Positions 52,987-62,242 of a stretch of DNA of 64,000 nucleotides are shown piece by piece. The notes beneath the pieces were generated by a model. That model did not search any database. It was given only the letters and a program-made list of their open reading frames with translations, and was not told the origin of the DNA. Numbering within the stretch: position 1 is the first letter of the stretch; each line of letters opens with the position of its first letter. Source of the DNA: Afipia sp. GTDB lineage: Bacteria > Pseudomonadota > Alphaproteobacteria > Rhizobiales > Xanthobacteraceae. The position numbers and the translations under genes are program-made. The DNA lies in assembly GCA_016201045.1 (NCBI GenBank), contig JACQDM010000002.1:434001-498000 (forward strand), read 5' to 3'.

Positions 52987-54219
52987 TTGACGGGTTCGAC
53001 CGTGGAAATCAAATCATGCGAAGTGTGCGGCAGCAAAGCGCTTCGCCCGGCGATCGACCTCGGCCTGCATCCGATGTGCGACGATCTCGTGCCGGTCGGC
53101 AACGATTATGTCTGCAAGGAATATCCGATCGACATCGTGTTCTGCGACATCTGCCGCACCGCGCATCAGCGTTTCCAGATTCCGAAGCGCGAGTTGTTTC
53201 CGGCGACCTATCACTATCGCTCTCGCCACACCGCCGACGTGCTCAACGGCATGAAGGAATTGGTCGCAGCTTGCGAAGCGACGCTCGGCGGCCTTAAAGG
53301 CAAGAAGGTTCTGGATGTCGGCTGCAACGACGGCAGCCTGCTGTCGTTTTTTGCCGAACGCGGTGCCGTTCCATTCGGCGTCGAACCGACGGGAGCCGCA
53401 GCCGACGCGAAGGCGCGCGGATATACGATTGTGAACGATTTCTTCTCGGAGGATGTCGCCGAGAAATTCGTCGCCGCGCACGGCCAGCCCGACATCATTA
53501 CCTTTACGAACGTGTTCGCCCATATCGAGGATCTGCATGCGGTGATCCGCGCGCTGCGGATCGCGGCGCATAAAGACACCGCCATCGTGATCGAGAATCA
53601 CTATCTCGGTGCCATTCTCGACAAGAACCAGTTCGACACCTTCTATCACGAGCATCCGCGCACCTATAGCTTCACGTCGTTCGTTCATATCGCGAAGTCT
53701 CTCGGCATGCAGATCGCGGTCGCCGAATTTCCGAAGCGTTATGGCGGCAATGTCCGCGTGATGCTGCGCGCGAATGGCGGCGCTGCTGCGCAGAAAGCTC
53801 TTGAGGACATCGAGGCTACCGAAAAGGATTACGGCAAGCGGCTCGATCAGCTCTCCGCCAAGGTCGATATCTGGAAAAAGAACAAGCGCGTCGAACTCGA
53901 CGGCCTCGTTGCCAAGCATGGGCCGCTCGCGGCGAAAGCGTTTCCGGGCCGGGCTGCGATCCCGATCAAGATGCTCGGACTTTCGATCAAGGATATTTCC
54001 GCCGCTTATGAGAAGCCGACATCGGCCAAGGTCGGCAACTACATTCCCGGTACACGCATTCCGATCCGCTCCGACGACGATTTCGACGTGAAGTCGGGCG
54101 CGCCGCTCGTCAACATGGCCTGGCACATTGCGGACGAGATCAAATCCTATCTGCGCCAGCGCGGCTATTCGGGCCCGATCGTCGACATCATTGCGCCGGA
54201 TGATTTTATCGCGCGTTGA
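52987..54219 (+). CDS. NovU/TylC3-type sugar C-methyltransferase
   Basis: 410 residues from a TTG at 52987 after AGGAGAG. Three parts: an N-terminal zinc-binding domain (CEVCGSKALRP, LHPMCDDL, CDICRTAHQ), a SAM-binding domain (KVLDVGCNDGSLLSFFAERG near 110, FTNVFAHIED), and a C-terminal Methyltransf_14-like domain. This is the layout of the C-methyltransferases that act on 4-keto-deoxysugars, such as NovU, EvaC and TylC3. It probably methylates the sugar made by rfbF/rfbG. It follows rfbG by 46 bases. Confidence 0.9.
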   Translation: MTGSTVEIKSCEVCGSKALRPAIDLGLHPMCDDLVPVGNDYVCKEYPIDIVFCDICRTAHQRFQIPKRELFPATYHYRSRHTADVLNGMKELVAACEATLGGLKGKKVLDVGCNDGSLLSFFAERGAVPFGVEPTGAAADAKARGYTIVNDFFSEDVAEKFVAAHGQPDIITFTNVFAHIEDLHAVIRALRIAAHKDTAIVIENHYLGAILDKNQFDTFYHEHPRTYSFTSFVHIAKSLGMQIAVAEFPKRYGGNVRVMLRANGGAAAQKALEDIEATEKDYGKRLDQLSAKVDIWKKNKRVELDGLVAKHGPLAAKAFPGRAAIPIKMLGLSIKDISAAYEKPTSAKVGNYIPGTRIPIRSDDDFDVKSGAPLVNMAWHIADEIKSYLRQRGYSGPIVDIIAPDDFIAR

Positions 54220-54242
54220 GCGCGTTTCACCAACGGAGCAGC

Positions 54243-55205
54243 ATGGCCGCTAAAACAACGAGCGTTGTTCTGATCGGCGGAGGCCGCTGGGGCCGCGTTC
54301 ATGCGTCCAACCTCGCGAGCCTGCTGACGCCGCAGGATCGGGTGATCTGGGTGTCTGCGCACAATCAGGCATTGTTGCGCGAGGCGATCGCGAAATTTTC
54401 CGGCGGGCCTCGATTTGAGATCATCGATAATCTGAACGATGCGTTGGCGGCGAAGCCCGACGCGGCGCTCGTCGTGACTGCGCCTGAGACTCACGCCGCT
54501 ATCGCGGCCCAATGTCTGCAAGCGGGGATCCACACCTTCGTGGAAAAGCCTCTGGCTTTTACTGCGGGCGAAACGCGCGCTTTGATCGATCTCGCGCGCG
54601 AGAAAAAGATTGTTCTTGGCGTCGGACTGCATCTGTTGTCGGCGAGCTATCTGTCGCGATTTCGGGATGCGATTTCATCGCGGCGCATGGCGCGTATTGC
54701 GATCCGCTGGTTCGATTCGGCAGGTGAGGTGCGATACGGCGAAGCGAAACGCGCCGATAACAGCGTGCCACTCGTTCATGATGTCTATCCGCACATCTGG
54801 TCGATCTTGCGGGTCCTGATCGGTCCGGCGACCGCCACGGGATATTCGGCTAAGGAAGCGGGCGGCGTGACGCGGATCGCGCTGTCGATGGATCAGATCA
54901 ATGTCGAAGCACTGTTGGGTCGCGGCGCGAGAGCGCGTGAGAGAAAAATTTCCATCGCATTCGCAGACGGCGGTTCGGCCGATCTCGATTTTACCGATGA
55001 GCCGGGAACTTCATCCGTCGATGGTGTCTGGCTTAAGCCCGATCCGGGCTGGCCGGCGGCGCTTCGGCCTGTCATGGCAGAGGTGAAGGAATTTCTGCGG
55101 CAAGCGTCCTTGCCGTCACCCGATGATGCGTGGCCTCAGCGCGCAGCAAATTGCCTCGACAGCGTCATCGGCGCCGAAGTGCTGAATTCTCAACTGATAA
55201 AGTAG
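54243..55205 (+). CDS. Gfo/Idh/MocA family oxidoreductase
   Basis: 320 residues from the ATG at 54243 behind ACGGAG (an in-frame TTG at 54216 would overlap the previous stop). The Rossmann motif VVLIGGGRWGRVHASNLASLL and the EKP motif (THTFVEKPLAF-like; GIHTFVEKPLAFTAGE) with a following C-terminal barrel are typical. The final domain has VHDVYPHIWSILRVL, with the HD(x)H-like catalytic region. In this position it may reduce the 4-keto group of the C-methylated CDP-sugar. It is the last gene of the rfbF-rfbG-MT run. Confidence 0.83.
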   Translation: MAAKTTSVVLIGGGRWGRVHASNLASLLTPQDRVIWVSAHNQALLREAIAKFSGGPRFEIIDNLNDALAAKPDAALVVTAPETHAAIAAQCLQAGIHTFVEKPLAFTAGETRALIDLAREKKIVLGVGLHLLSASYLSRFRDAISSRRMARIAIRWFDSAGEVRYGEAKRADNSVPLVHDVYPHIWSILRVLIGPATATGYSAKEAGGVTRIALSMDQINVEALLGRGARARERKISIAFADGGSADLDFTDEPGTSSVDGVWLKPDPGWPAALRPVMAEVKEFLRQASLPSPDDAWPQRAANCLDSVIGAEVLNSQLIK

Positions 55206-55212
55206 AAGCGGA

Positions 55213-55926
55213 CTAAGGCCTGCGCGCGGAAACGTAGTACTGCGCGCCGAGCGGCAGCCATCCGATCATCTTGTCGAATTTCCTGTAGGCCGGTCCATCG
55301 AGCGGCGTGAACAGAATATATTTGCTTGTCACATCGACCATGTTCGATTGCGCGACCAATGCCGAAAGCCTGCGGTTCCAAAGAAGGACTGCGTTCTCGT
55401 CGATCGGGCAGGTACGCACGATCCACTGCGTCAGCGGATTGATCGGGTTGTGCTCGAAAATCGCGATCATGCCGCCGGGGCGCACCACGCGACGCATCTC
55501 GTCGAGAAACGCCGGCCATTGCGCCGGCGGCACGTGATGCATCACGGCGATGGTGTAGGCGATGTCGAAGCTCTGGTCGTCGTAGGGCAGTCGCTCGCCT
55601 TCGTAGGACTTGTAGTCGACCGTCGGATTCATCGCCTTCGCTTCATCGACGACGGTGGCTGCGACATCGATGGCGGAGAGCTTCAGCGCTACGCCGGAGT
55701 CCACGAGATACGGATGAATGTGACCGTGGCCGCATCCGATATCGAGCACGCGCAGCGGCTTCGACGGATCGGCGCTTTTGGCCTGAAAATCCTTGAACAT
55801 ATCGACGAGGTATTCGGCCTTCACGCGCGTGAAGAAGTCGTGCGACTGGCCGCTGAATGCCACCGCGTTGTCGATATCGGAACGATAGGTTTCCTTGTGC
55901 TGGTCGAATTCCTGCGGTGCGTTCAT
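55213..55926 (-). CDS. class I SAM-dependent methyltransferase
   Basis: 237 residues. LRVLDIGCGHGHIHPYLVD near residue 60 is the SAM site, followed by AIDVAATVVDEAK, FDIAYTIAVMHHVP and RVVRPGGMIAIFEHNPINPLT. Probably a small-molecule or sugar/lipid methyltransferase. Its start overlaps the end of the GT2 gene by 4 bases (ATGA), so the pair should be cotranslated and may act on the same lipid-linked intermediate. Confidence 0.86.
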   Translation of the reverse strand: MNAPQEFDQHKETYRSDIDNAVAFSGQSHDFFTRVKAEYLVDMFKDFQAKSADPSKPLRVLDIGCGHGHIHPYLVDSGVALKLSAIDVAATVVDEAKAMNPTVDYKSYEGERLPYDDQSFDIAYTIAVMHHVPPAQWPAFLDEMRRVVRPGGMIAIFEHNPINPLTQWIVRTCPIDENAVLLWNRRLSALVAQSNMVDVTSKYILFTPLDGPAYRKFDKMIGWLPLGAQYYVSARRP

Positions 55927-56969
55927 GACGCTCTCAATGATGTGTCGGCGGACGATTGCACGTGTCCTCCGGCCAGTGAATAGCCGAGCGGCGCGGTGGC
56001 AGCGGTGTCGGGGGGCATGTTGATGAACTGCTCGATCACGGTTGTCGGGCGTAATCGGATCTGATCGTAGATGCGGCCGATATATTCGCCGATGATCCCC
56101 AGGAAGATCGCGTTCAGGCTGATGCCGAACAGAATCAGGATCGTGGTCGTCGCGAAACCTTCAGGCCAGCTCATGCCGAAGAACAATCGTGCGGCAAGAT
56201 AGAAGAAGCTCGCAAAACCCGTAATGACGGCAATGACGATGCCGGCGGCGGAAGCGATCCGCAGCGGCATCGTGGAGTGCGCGATGAATCCGTCGATCGC
56301 AAGCGCGATGAGCTTCATCAGCGGGAATTTGCTCTTGCCCTGTTCTCGCACGGCGCGGTCATAGGGAACGCCGATCTGATTGGCGGCCAAGAGCGACGTC
56401 AACCCGCGCGTATAGGGCGAGGTGTCGTCGATGCGGCGGAGCTGATCGAGGATGGACCTGTCGACGAGCCGGAAGTCGCCGCCGTCGAGCATCAGATTGT
56501 CGCTCGAGACTTTCTTGAGCAGCCGATAATAAGTGCGCCGCCCCCATTGCAGCAGCGCGCCTTCGTTCCTGAAGCGGCGGACACCGACCACGACATCGTG
56601 GCCCTTTTCCCAGAGTTCCAGAAATTGCGGGAAGATCGCAGGCGGATCCTGCAGATCGCAATCGAGCTGAATAGCAGCATCGCCCTGCGCGAGGCGATAG
56701 CCGGTGATGACCGAGCGGTGAAAGCCGAAATTGCGCGCGAACCGCACCGCGCGGACGCGCGGATTCGCTTTGGCGATTTCGGCGATACGGGGGAACGTCA
56801 AATCGGTGGAGTGATTATCGGTGAAGACGATTTCGTAGCGGTAGCGTCCGCCGAGAGACGCGAACACGGCATCGACTGCCTCGTAGGCGGCGCTGACATT
56901 CGCCTCCTCGTTGTAGACGGGAATGACAACCGAGATGAGTGGGGCCGCCTGGTCCGGCATCGTGTCCAT
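55923..56969 (-). CDS. glycosyltransferase family 2 with two C-terminal membrane helices
   Basis: 348 residues. GT-A fold: ISVVIPVYNEEANVSAAYEAV, FTDNHSTDLTF, RNFGFHRSVITGYRLAQGDAAIQLDCDLQDPP with the metal-binding acidic motif. Two membrane helices near 235 and 270 end the protein, as in the GtrB/ArnC/DPM1 group that makes undecaprenyl-phosphate sugars. The lipid-linked sugar would be used by a periplasmic GT-C enzyme, for which the two large membrane proteins next door are candidates. An ATG at 56960 is also in frame. Confidence 0.91.
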   Translation of the reverse strand: MDTMPDQAAPLISVVIPVYNEEANVSAAYEAVDAVFASLGGRYRYEIVFTDNHSTDLTFPRIAEIAKANPRVRAVRFARNFGFHRSVITGYRLAQGDAAIQLDCDLQDPPAIFPQFLELWEKGHDVVVGVRRFRNEGALLQWGRRTYYRLLKKVSSDNLMLDGGDFRLVDRSILDQLRRIDDTSPYTRGLTSLLAANQIGVPYDRAVREQGKSKFPLMKLIALAIDGFIAHSTMPLRIASAAGIVIAVITGFASFFYLAARLFFGMSWPEGFATTTILILFGISLNAIFLGIIGEYIGRIYDQIRLRPTTVIEQFINMPPDTAATAPLGYSLAGGHVQSSADTSLRAS

Positions 56970-57222
56970 GAACTCTGTGCTTGTCGCGAGGCGAGGCCGA
57001 ACAGCCGAACGCCATCCTTATCGGCGGAGCCAATAGCATAAATACCAGTGGGGCAATAGCGAGCGATGCGTCATTTGGGGCGGTGGAAGCGGCGGAAAAG
57101 GCTCAAGAAAGTTGCATTCGCGAGCGGTCTGCTGATAACGGACAGGAGCCCGGCGGACGGCATCGCCGGGCGGGCTTTCCGATTTCCGCAGGCCGGTTCC
57201 AAGGGCTGATCGATTGGCTCCC

Positions 57223-59574
57223 ATGTCCGACGCAACGTTCGATGAGAAGCTCGACACGATCGTGCGTGTTCTCGCGGTCAATCTGATCGCGCTGCTTTAC
57301 GCCGTGGTGCTGTTTCGCTGGCTCGGCCTGTCGTCGAGCGGCTACAAGCTCGCGATCTACGGCGCGACGTTGACCGTTCTGCCGTTTTTGTCCGCCGCGG
57401 CGTTGCTCAGGACCGGGCGTTTTGAGAAGGGCGCGGCGGAATTCGTCGATCTCGTAACATCGTCGGCTGTTGTCCTGTGCGCGCTCATGCTTGCGGCGAT
57501 TTCCATCGACGTCTGGCACTACGCAACGCCGAGCGCAACGCCGGCTTCAATCATCCGTGTGGGCCTCATCGCCATCGCGGGCTTGCACGCGGGATTGACC
57601 GCGGTGGGTTTGAGTCTACCGGCGGGGATGCGAAAGCGGATCGCTACCGCGATGCGGTTCGTTCTGACGCTGGGAGGAACGGTCTCACGCGCCGCCATTT
57701 TTTTGTTTGTTGTTTCCGCAGCGATGGTGCTGGCGTTCTACGTCGGCACCGGAAATCCGTTTCTCAACGTCGCCTTCGGTTTCATTCAAGGGCTGACCCC
57801 GAGGCCGGGGTGGGTCGGTCTGTTTCTCACGGCGATGCTTGCGGCAGGTTCAGTCTCGGTCTGCTTCCAGCTTCTGTCTGCCGAGAGGGACTTTCAGACC
57901 CGCGGCTCCTATCCGTTTTTCGGCCGACCAAGCGTCGCGCTCGCGCTGTCTCTGGCCGCCATCGTCTATTTTTATTTCGACTACAAGTTCGACACCGATG
58001 TTTTGCATTTTCTCACCAACGTCGGGCCTGCGTCGCAGATTGTCCTGGCGGATACGGTGCCGATGGTCACCGCGTTCTCGCAATACGGGCCCGGTCCCAT
58101 GATGATAACGTGGGCGACGTTTCTCGTAACGCCGCCGTCTTTTCACGCTGCCAATATCCTGTCCCAGTTTCATTCGCTGGCCTTCTACTGCGTCATCATC
58201 ATCTGCATGGTGCGGATGACATCCCATCGCCTTGCAGCGCTGTGGCTCGGCTTCTTTGCGGTCGGTGTTCTGCTGGCCGGATGGTGGGGCGGCAATCTCA
58301 GCCTCAACAGCGTTCCGTCCTCGATGGGCTTTCGCTATCTGCCGAACGGTCTCGTCGTGCTGGCGGTCTCATTTCTGCCTGCAGGCCGCAGGCAATCATG
58401 GGCGACGTTCCTGGCGATGACGCTGTCGGCGCTGTGGAGTTTCGAGACGCTGGCAGGATCGGTCGCTGTCTACGGACTCTTCCTTTTGGTTGCCTGTTGG
58501 CGTGAGCGCGCCATTGCGGGATTTTTCACAGTCGCATTGACCGGAATTGCCGCGCCGGTTGCGCTTGCCGTCGCGTTGACATCTTGCGTCACGCTGCTGT
58601 GGGCTGGAGCCTGGCCGAATTATCTCGCTTATTTGCAATTCGCGCGCGTCTACAACATGACCTCGGAATTCTGGGCACTGGATGCAAGTGGGGCGTTTCT
58701 GGGATGGATTCCCGTCGCCGCCGTGCTGATGTGTGTGCTGACGCTCGGCTGGTTCTTCGCGTTCGATGCAGCGAACAACTCATCGCCGGTGAATTGGGAA
58801 ACACTGGTCAAGCGCTATGTCCCGATGGCGGCTCTCGCCGGATTCATGAGCAGCTATTTCGCCGGGCGCTCGGTCGATTTCACGCTCATCATCTGCTTTC
58901 TGCCGCTGTGCGCGATCGTCATTCCGCCGGCCCTTTCGCTGCTCGATCGGTCGATATCCGGCGAGCGCGTGTCGAAACAGCTTGCCGTGATCCCGGTCGC
59001 GATCATCTTCGTCGCACTATGGTTTTCGTTCAACGCGCTCTATCGCAAGGGCGGACCCTATGCGACGGCCATATCCGAATGCGTGAACTATCGCCGGTGC
59101 ACGCCGTTCGGGCTGGCGAAGATTTTTGCACAGCGCTATCCGCAGCGGCCGATGCTGGACGAAGCCTACGATAATTCGGGGCTGACGCATGAAGCCGTCG
59201 CGCTGATCGAGCGTTACGCGCCCCAGAGCAAGCAGATCGCGCTGTTTCTCGGCGTTCAGCCGCGCTCGGTCTGGAGCCTTCATACCAATGCCGTTCTGGT
59301 GCTGACCGGAAAGGGGCATCGCTGGCCAATCTCTTATGTGCTGAGCGATGAAATCAACCCGATTGTGCGTCAGTCCATCCTCGATGCCGATGTCAGGCTT
59401 CAGGATGGTGAGTTGGTCTTCATCCGCAGCGATGAGAGCCAGCTTGGGCCGCTTGAGTCCGCCATCGTCGCAAAGATTCGCTCCGATGCGCGGCTCTGCG
59501 TACTAGCGCCGTCGGGCGGGAGCGTGACCGTCTATCGCGTTGAACGGTCGCAACCATGCGGAAGCGGATCGTGA
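57223..59574 (+). CDS. large polytopic membrane protein, unknown (possible GT-C transferase)
   Basis: About 783 residues; a TTG at 57214, 8 bases after AAGGG, is a good alternative start. Many membrane segments fill the first 620 residues. Loop sequences include YFDYKFDTDVLHFLTNVGP, ADTVPMVTAFSQYGPGPMMI and NSVPSSMGFRYLPNGL, a pattern seen in putative GT-C-type membrane proteins. The last 170 residues are a soluble domain (ECVNYRRCTPFGLAKIFAQ, then YVLSDEINPIVRQSILDADV). No known catalytic domain is certain. The end overlaps the next gene by 19 bases. Confidence 0.82.
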   Translation: MSDATFDEKLDTIVRVLAVNLIALLYAVVLFRWLGLSSSGYKLAIYGATLTVLPFLSAAALLRTGRFEKGAAEFVDLVTSSAVVLCALMLAAISIDVWHYATPSATPASIIRVGLIAIAGLHAGLTAVGLSLPAGMRKRIATAMRFVLTLGGTVSRAAIFLFVVSAAMVLAFYVGTGNPFLNVAFGFIQGLTPRPGWVGLFLTAMLAAGSVSVCFQLLSAERDFQTRGSYPFFGRPSVALALSLAAIVYFYFDYKFDTDVLHFLTNVGPASQIVLADTVPMVTAFSQYGPGPMMITWATFLVTPPSFHAANILSQFHSLAFYCVIIICMVRMTSHRLAALWLGFFAVGVLLAGWWGGNLSLNSVPSSMGFRYLPNGLVVLAVSFLPAGRRQSWATFLAMTLSALWSFETLAGSVAVYGLFLLVACWRERAIAGFFTVALTGIAAPVALAVALTSCVTLLWAGAWPNYLAYLQFARVYNMTSEFWALDASGAFLGWIPVAAVLMCVLTLGWFFAFDAANNSSPVNWETLVKRYVPMAALAGFMSSYFAGRSVDFTLIICFLPLCAIVIPPALSLLDRSISGERVSKQLAVIPVAIIFVALWFSFNALYRKGGPYATAISECVNYRRCTPFGLAKIFAQRYPQRPMLDEAYDNSGLTHEAVALIERYAPQSKQIALFLGVQPRSVWSLHTNAVLVLTGKGHRWPISYVLSDEINPIVRQSILDADVRLQDGELVFIRSDESQLGPLESAIVAKIRSDARLCVLAPSGGSVTVYRVERSQPCGSGS

Positions 59575-61454
59575 CGGCAGAGCCCTCCAATTTGAAGCGA
59601 TGGCATTTTGGGCTCGTCATCGCGACGGCTGCAATCATCGCTATCGCCGGTGCCCTGCCACATCTGTTTTTCATGCACGATACCGGCGGATGCAATTTTT
59701 TCGAGAATGCATGGGATGAATCGTTCTATGCGCTCGCGATCACCGGCAAGATTTCAGGCTGGAACGACTACCCTTTGCGAGTGCTGCAAAAATTCCTGAT
59801 GGCGCTGACCGGCGGGCCGAACTGCGTCTCCGCCATCGTGTCGGATGTTCTGTGGCCGTTTGCGGTGGCGCTGGCGGCAGGATTTCTGACGCTGTCCATC
59901 GTCCGCAACCGTCTTGCAATTGTCCCGGTGATGGTCGGTCTCGTTTTTGCGAGCGAGATTTTTTCGTTCAATTCCTCCATCGTTTATCCCGCGACAATTT
60001 CTAAAATTCTCGGTCTGCTGCCGCTCGACGTGCGGAAATTGTTTTCCGATCCATTCGTTCCGTTTCTCTATGCCTATCGCACACCCGAGCCGCAGCTCAG
60101 TCTTCCGTTCTTTTTCGTCTACTTCGCGCTGGTCGTACGATTCGTGCGTGCGAGCGCGGTTGGCCTTGGGGATTGGTTCGCATTGTCCGTCGCGGCCATC
60201 GTATGCGTCACGATCTATCCGTTTCTCGCAGCCGCCAGCCTGATGATCGGCGGTCTCGGCGCGTTGTCGCTTTTGCTGACGCGCCGATGGCGGGCTGGAA
60301 TCCTGTTCATGGCGCTGGTGTTCGTTTGTGCGCTGACGCTGGCCGTCATCATGATCATGTCGCATTCGGGCGAGGCCAGCGCGATGCGGTTTCAATCGCA
60401 TTTGCCGCTGCTTGCACCATCGATCGTCTACGGCGCGGTTCTGCTTCCGGTGTTTTTCTGGACGTTCCGCAACAGGCTTCAAAGCGATGCGCAACTGACT
60501 TTCGCGCTGCTCTGTTATCTCGTTCCGTTTGCGACGCTGAATCAGCAGATCGTGACCGGCCAGATGTTTCAGACCGTCAACTGGGAGCGTTTCGTCAACT
60601 ATCCGAGTCTGGTTGTGGCGACCGTGATTCTGCTCGGCCGCATCGACTGGAACGTCTATCTTGAAACCAAATCTCGCGCCGCGCGGATTTTGCTCCGGCT
60701 GCGAGAAGGCTGGGCCGCTCGCAACCCGCGCGCGGCCGTTTCGATCTGTCTGATTGTGCTTGCGGTGTTTCTCTACCGCGGCCAGTTGAACAACTATCGT
60801 CAGTTCGCGCCCTACAATCTGCTCACGCTCGCCTATGCAAAGGCCATCGATCAATTCTATGCCGCGCATCCCGATGCCAACCGCCGTGTCACGCTGAGCG
60901 ACATGAGTTACGACGCGCAGGTGAGGGTGCGCCTGAAGACCGCCGATGTCATTTTTAACGGCTACACGGATCTCGTCGCTGCGATGAAGGCCCCGGAGAA
61001 AGAGGGTGGCCAATCCGTCGCGATTTCAACCCAGCGCGAATGGGGCTTCGAGCACGCCGCGCGTTTCGGATTGTCGAAGGGCGAATATGAAGCGCATCTC
61101 GTGGCCAGCATCGACAACCGAGGGTGCTTCTCGGAGCTGATGTATCAGTTCACGTTTCTTCAGTGCGCGCCTTACGTGTCCGACTTTCGGAACTATTCGC
61201 CGACGTCGTTGAAGGCTGCGCTTCCCGGCATTGCCGATGGGTATCGGCAGTTTTTGACCGCGCGTGCCGCAAAGCGCGATCTCAATCAGGATGCGCTGGT
61301 GCTCTCGACGACGGAACTGCCTGCGGGCGATGTCTCGTCGCTGTGGACGCAGGCTCCGGCCGGGACGCTCTCGATCATGGCCAAACCCAGCGCGTTCGCC
61401 CGGAATCTGAGTGCTGCTGTCCATATCTACTGGCAGAAGGCCATTCGCGGGTAA
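59556..61454 (+). CDS. second large polytopic membrane protein, unknown (possible GT-C transferase)
   Basis: 632 residues with about ten membrane segments and a C-terminal soluble domain from about residue 420. The first periplasmic loop contains HDTGGCNFFENAWDESFYALAITG, with acidic residues where GT-C enzymes have catalytic Asp/Glu. FNSSIVYPATISK and YRTPEPQLSLPFFFVYFALV follow. The gene overlaps the preceding polytopic gene by 19 bases, so they probably work together. A GTG at 59571 overlapping the previous stop is another possible start. Function unknown. Confidence 0.82.
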   Translation: MRKRIVTAEPSNLKRWHFGLVIATAAIIAIAGALPHLFFMHDTGGCNFFENAWDESFYALAITGKISGWNDYPLRVLQKFLMALTGGPNCVSAIVSDVLWPFAVALAAGFLTLSIVRNRLAIVPVMVGLVFASEIFSFNSSIVYPATISKILGLLPLDVRKLFSDPFVPFLYAYRTPEPQLSLPFFFVYFALVVRFVRASAVGLGDWFALSVAAIVCVTIYPFLAAASLMIGGLGALSLLLTRRWRAGILFMALVFVCALTLAVIMIMSHSGEASAMRFQSHLPLLAPSIVYGAVLLPVFFWTFRNRLQSDAQLTFALLCYLVPFATLNQQIVTGQMFQTVNWERFVNYPSLVVATVILLGRIDWNVYLETKSRAARILLRLREGWAARNPRAAVSICLIVLAVFLYRGQLNNYRQFAPYNLLTLAYAKAIDQFYAAHPDANRRVTLSDMSYDAQVRVRLKTADVIFNGYTDLVAAMKAPEKEGGQSVAISTQREWGFEHAARFGLSKGEYEAHLVASIDNRGCFSELMYQFTFLQCAPYVSDFRNYSPTSLKAALPGIADGYRQFLTARAAKRDLNQDALVLSTTELPAGDVSSLWTQAPAGTLSIMAKPSAFARNLSAAVHIYWQKAIRG

Positions 61455-61612
61455 GGCCGTTGGTACTGCTCCAGAGCCAACAGCCACCGGAAATCCGCCG
61501 TTAACCTTGAAATATCAATGGATTAGGCTTCAGGCGCGCCTCTGATGGCCTTGACGTTCACGCAATGAACGCGGTATGACCCGGCCAACCTGAAGCGTAG
61601 TGGGGCGCGTCA

Positions 61613-62242
61613 TTGTCGACCGACAGCAGCGAAGACGAACGGATCGTCCTGAATTTGCTGAACTCCGTCGAGGTCGGCGCGACCTCGCAGCGCCATATCG
61701 CGGCTGAACTCGGCATCGCGCTGGGCCTCGTGAACGCCTACCTCAAGCGTTGCGTCAACAAGGGGCTGGTCAAGGTCAACCAGGTGCCGGCCCGCCGCTA
61801 CGCCTATTACCTGACGCCATCCGGCTTCGCCGAAAAATCCCGCCTGACGGTCGAATATCTGTCGTCGTCGTTCTCGTTCTTCCGGCAGGCGCGCTCGGAT
61901 TGCTCGGACCTCTTCGCGCTGGCGAAGGCCAAGAACTTCCAGAATCTGGTTCTGGCCGGAAAATCGGATCTGGCGGAGATCGCCATCATCTCGGCTGTCG
62001 AAAGCGGCGTGACGATCGTTGCCGTTGTCGACAAGGACACCGATGGAAGTCCGTTCGTCGGCCGCAGCGTCGTGAAGGATTTCGACGCTCTGGCGATGCC
62101 GGTCGATGCCGTAGTGATTACCGATCTGCGTAATGCGCGAACCGCGTTCGATGCGGCGGTTGCGCGTTACGGCGCAGACCGCGTGCTGGCCCCGAAGCTG
62201 CTCGGCTTGAGTGCCGTCGTCGTTCAGGAGAATCTGCAATGA
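61613..62242 (+). CDS. winged-helix regulator with Rossmann-like sensor domain
   Basis: 209 residues from a TTG at 61613. The N-terminal half is a winged helix (ERIVLNLLNSVEVGATSQRHIAAELGIALGLVNAYLKRCVNKGLVKV, then ARRYAYYLTPSGFAEKSRLT). The C-terminal half looks like a Rossmann/CoA-binding fold similar to the N-terminal domain of PglD-type enzymes (NLVLAGKSDLAEIAIISAVESGVTIVAVVDKD). It probably controls the polysaccharide genes in answer to a ligand such as a nucleotide sugar; this is inference. Its stop overlaps the antiterminator start (ATGA). Confidence 0.83.
   Translation: MSTDSSEDERIVLNLLNSVEVGATSQRHIAAELGIALGLVNAYLKRCVNKGLVKVNQVPARRYAYYLTPSGFAEKSRLTVEYLSSSFSFFRQARSDCSDLFALAKAKNFQNLVLAGKSDLAEIAIISAVESGVTIVAVVDKDTDGSPFVGRSVVKDFDALAMPVDAVVITDLRNARTAFDAAVARYGADRVLAPKLLGLSAVVVQENLQ

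Noticed and set aside
59754-61013. Reverse open frame of 419 codons
   Set aside because: Antisense to the second large polytopic protein, and very polar and repetitive in composition.
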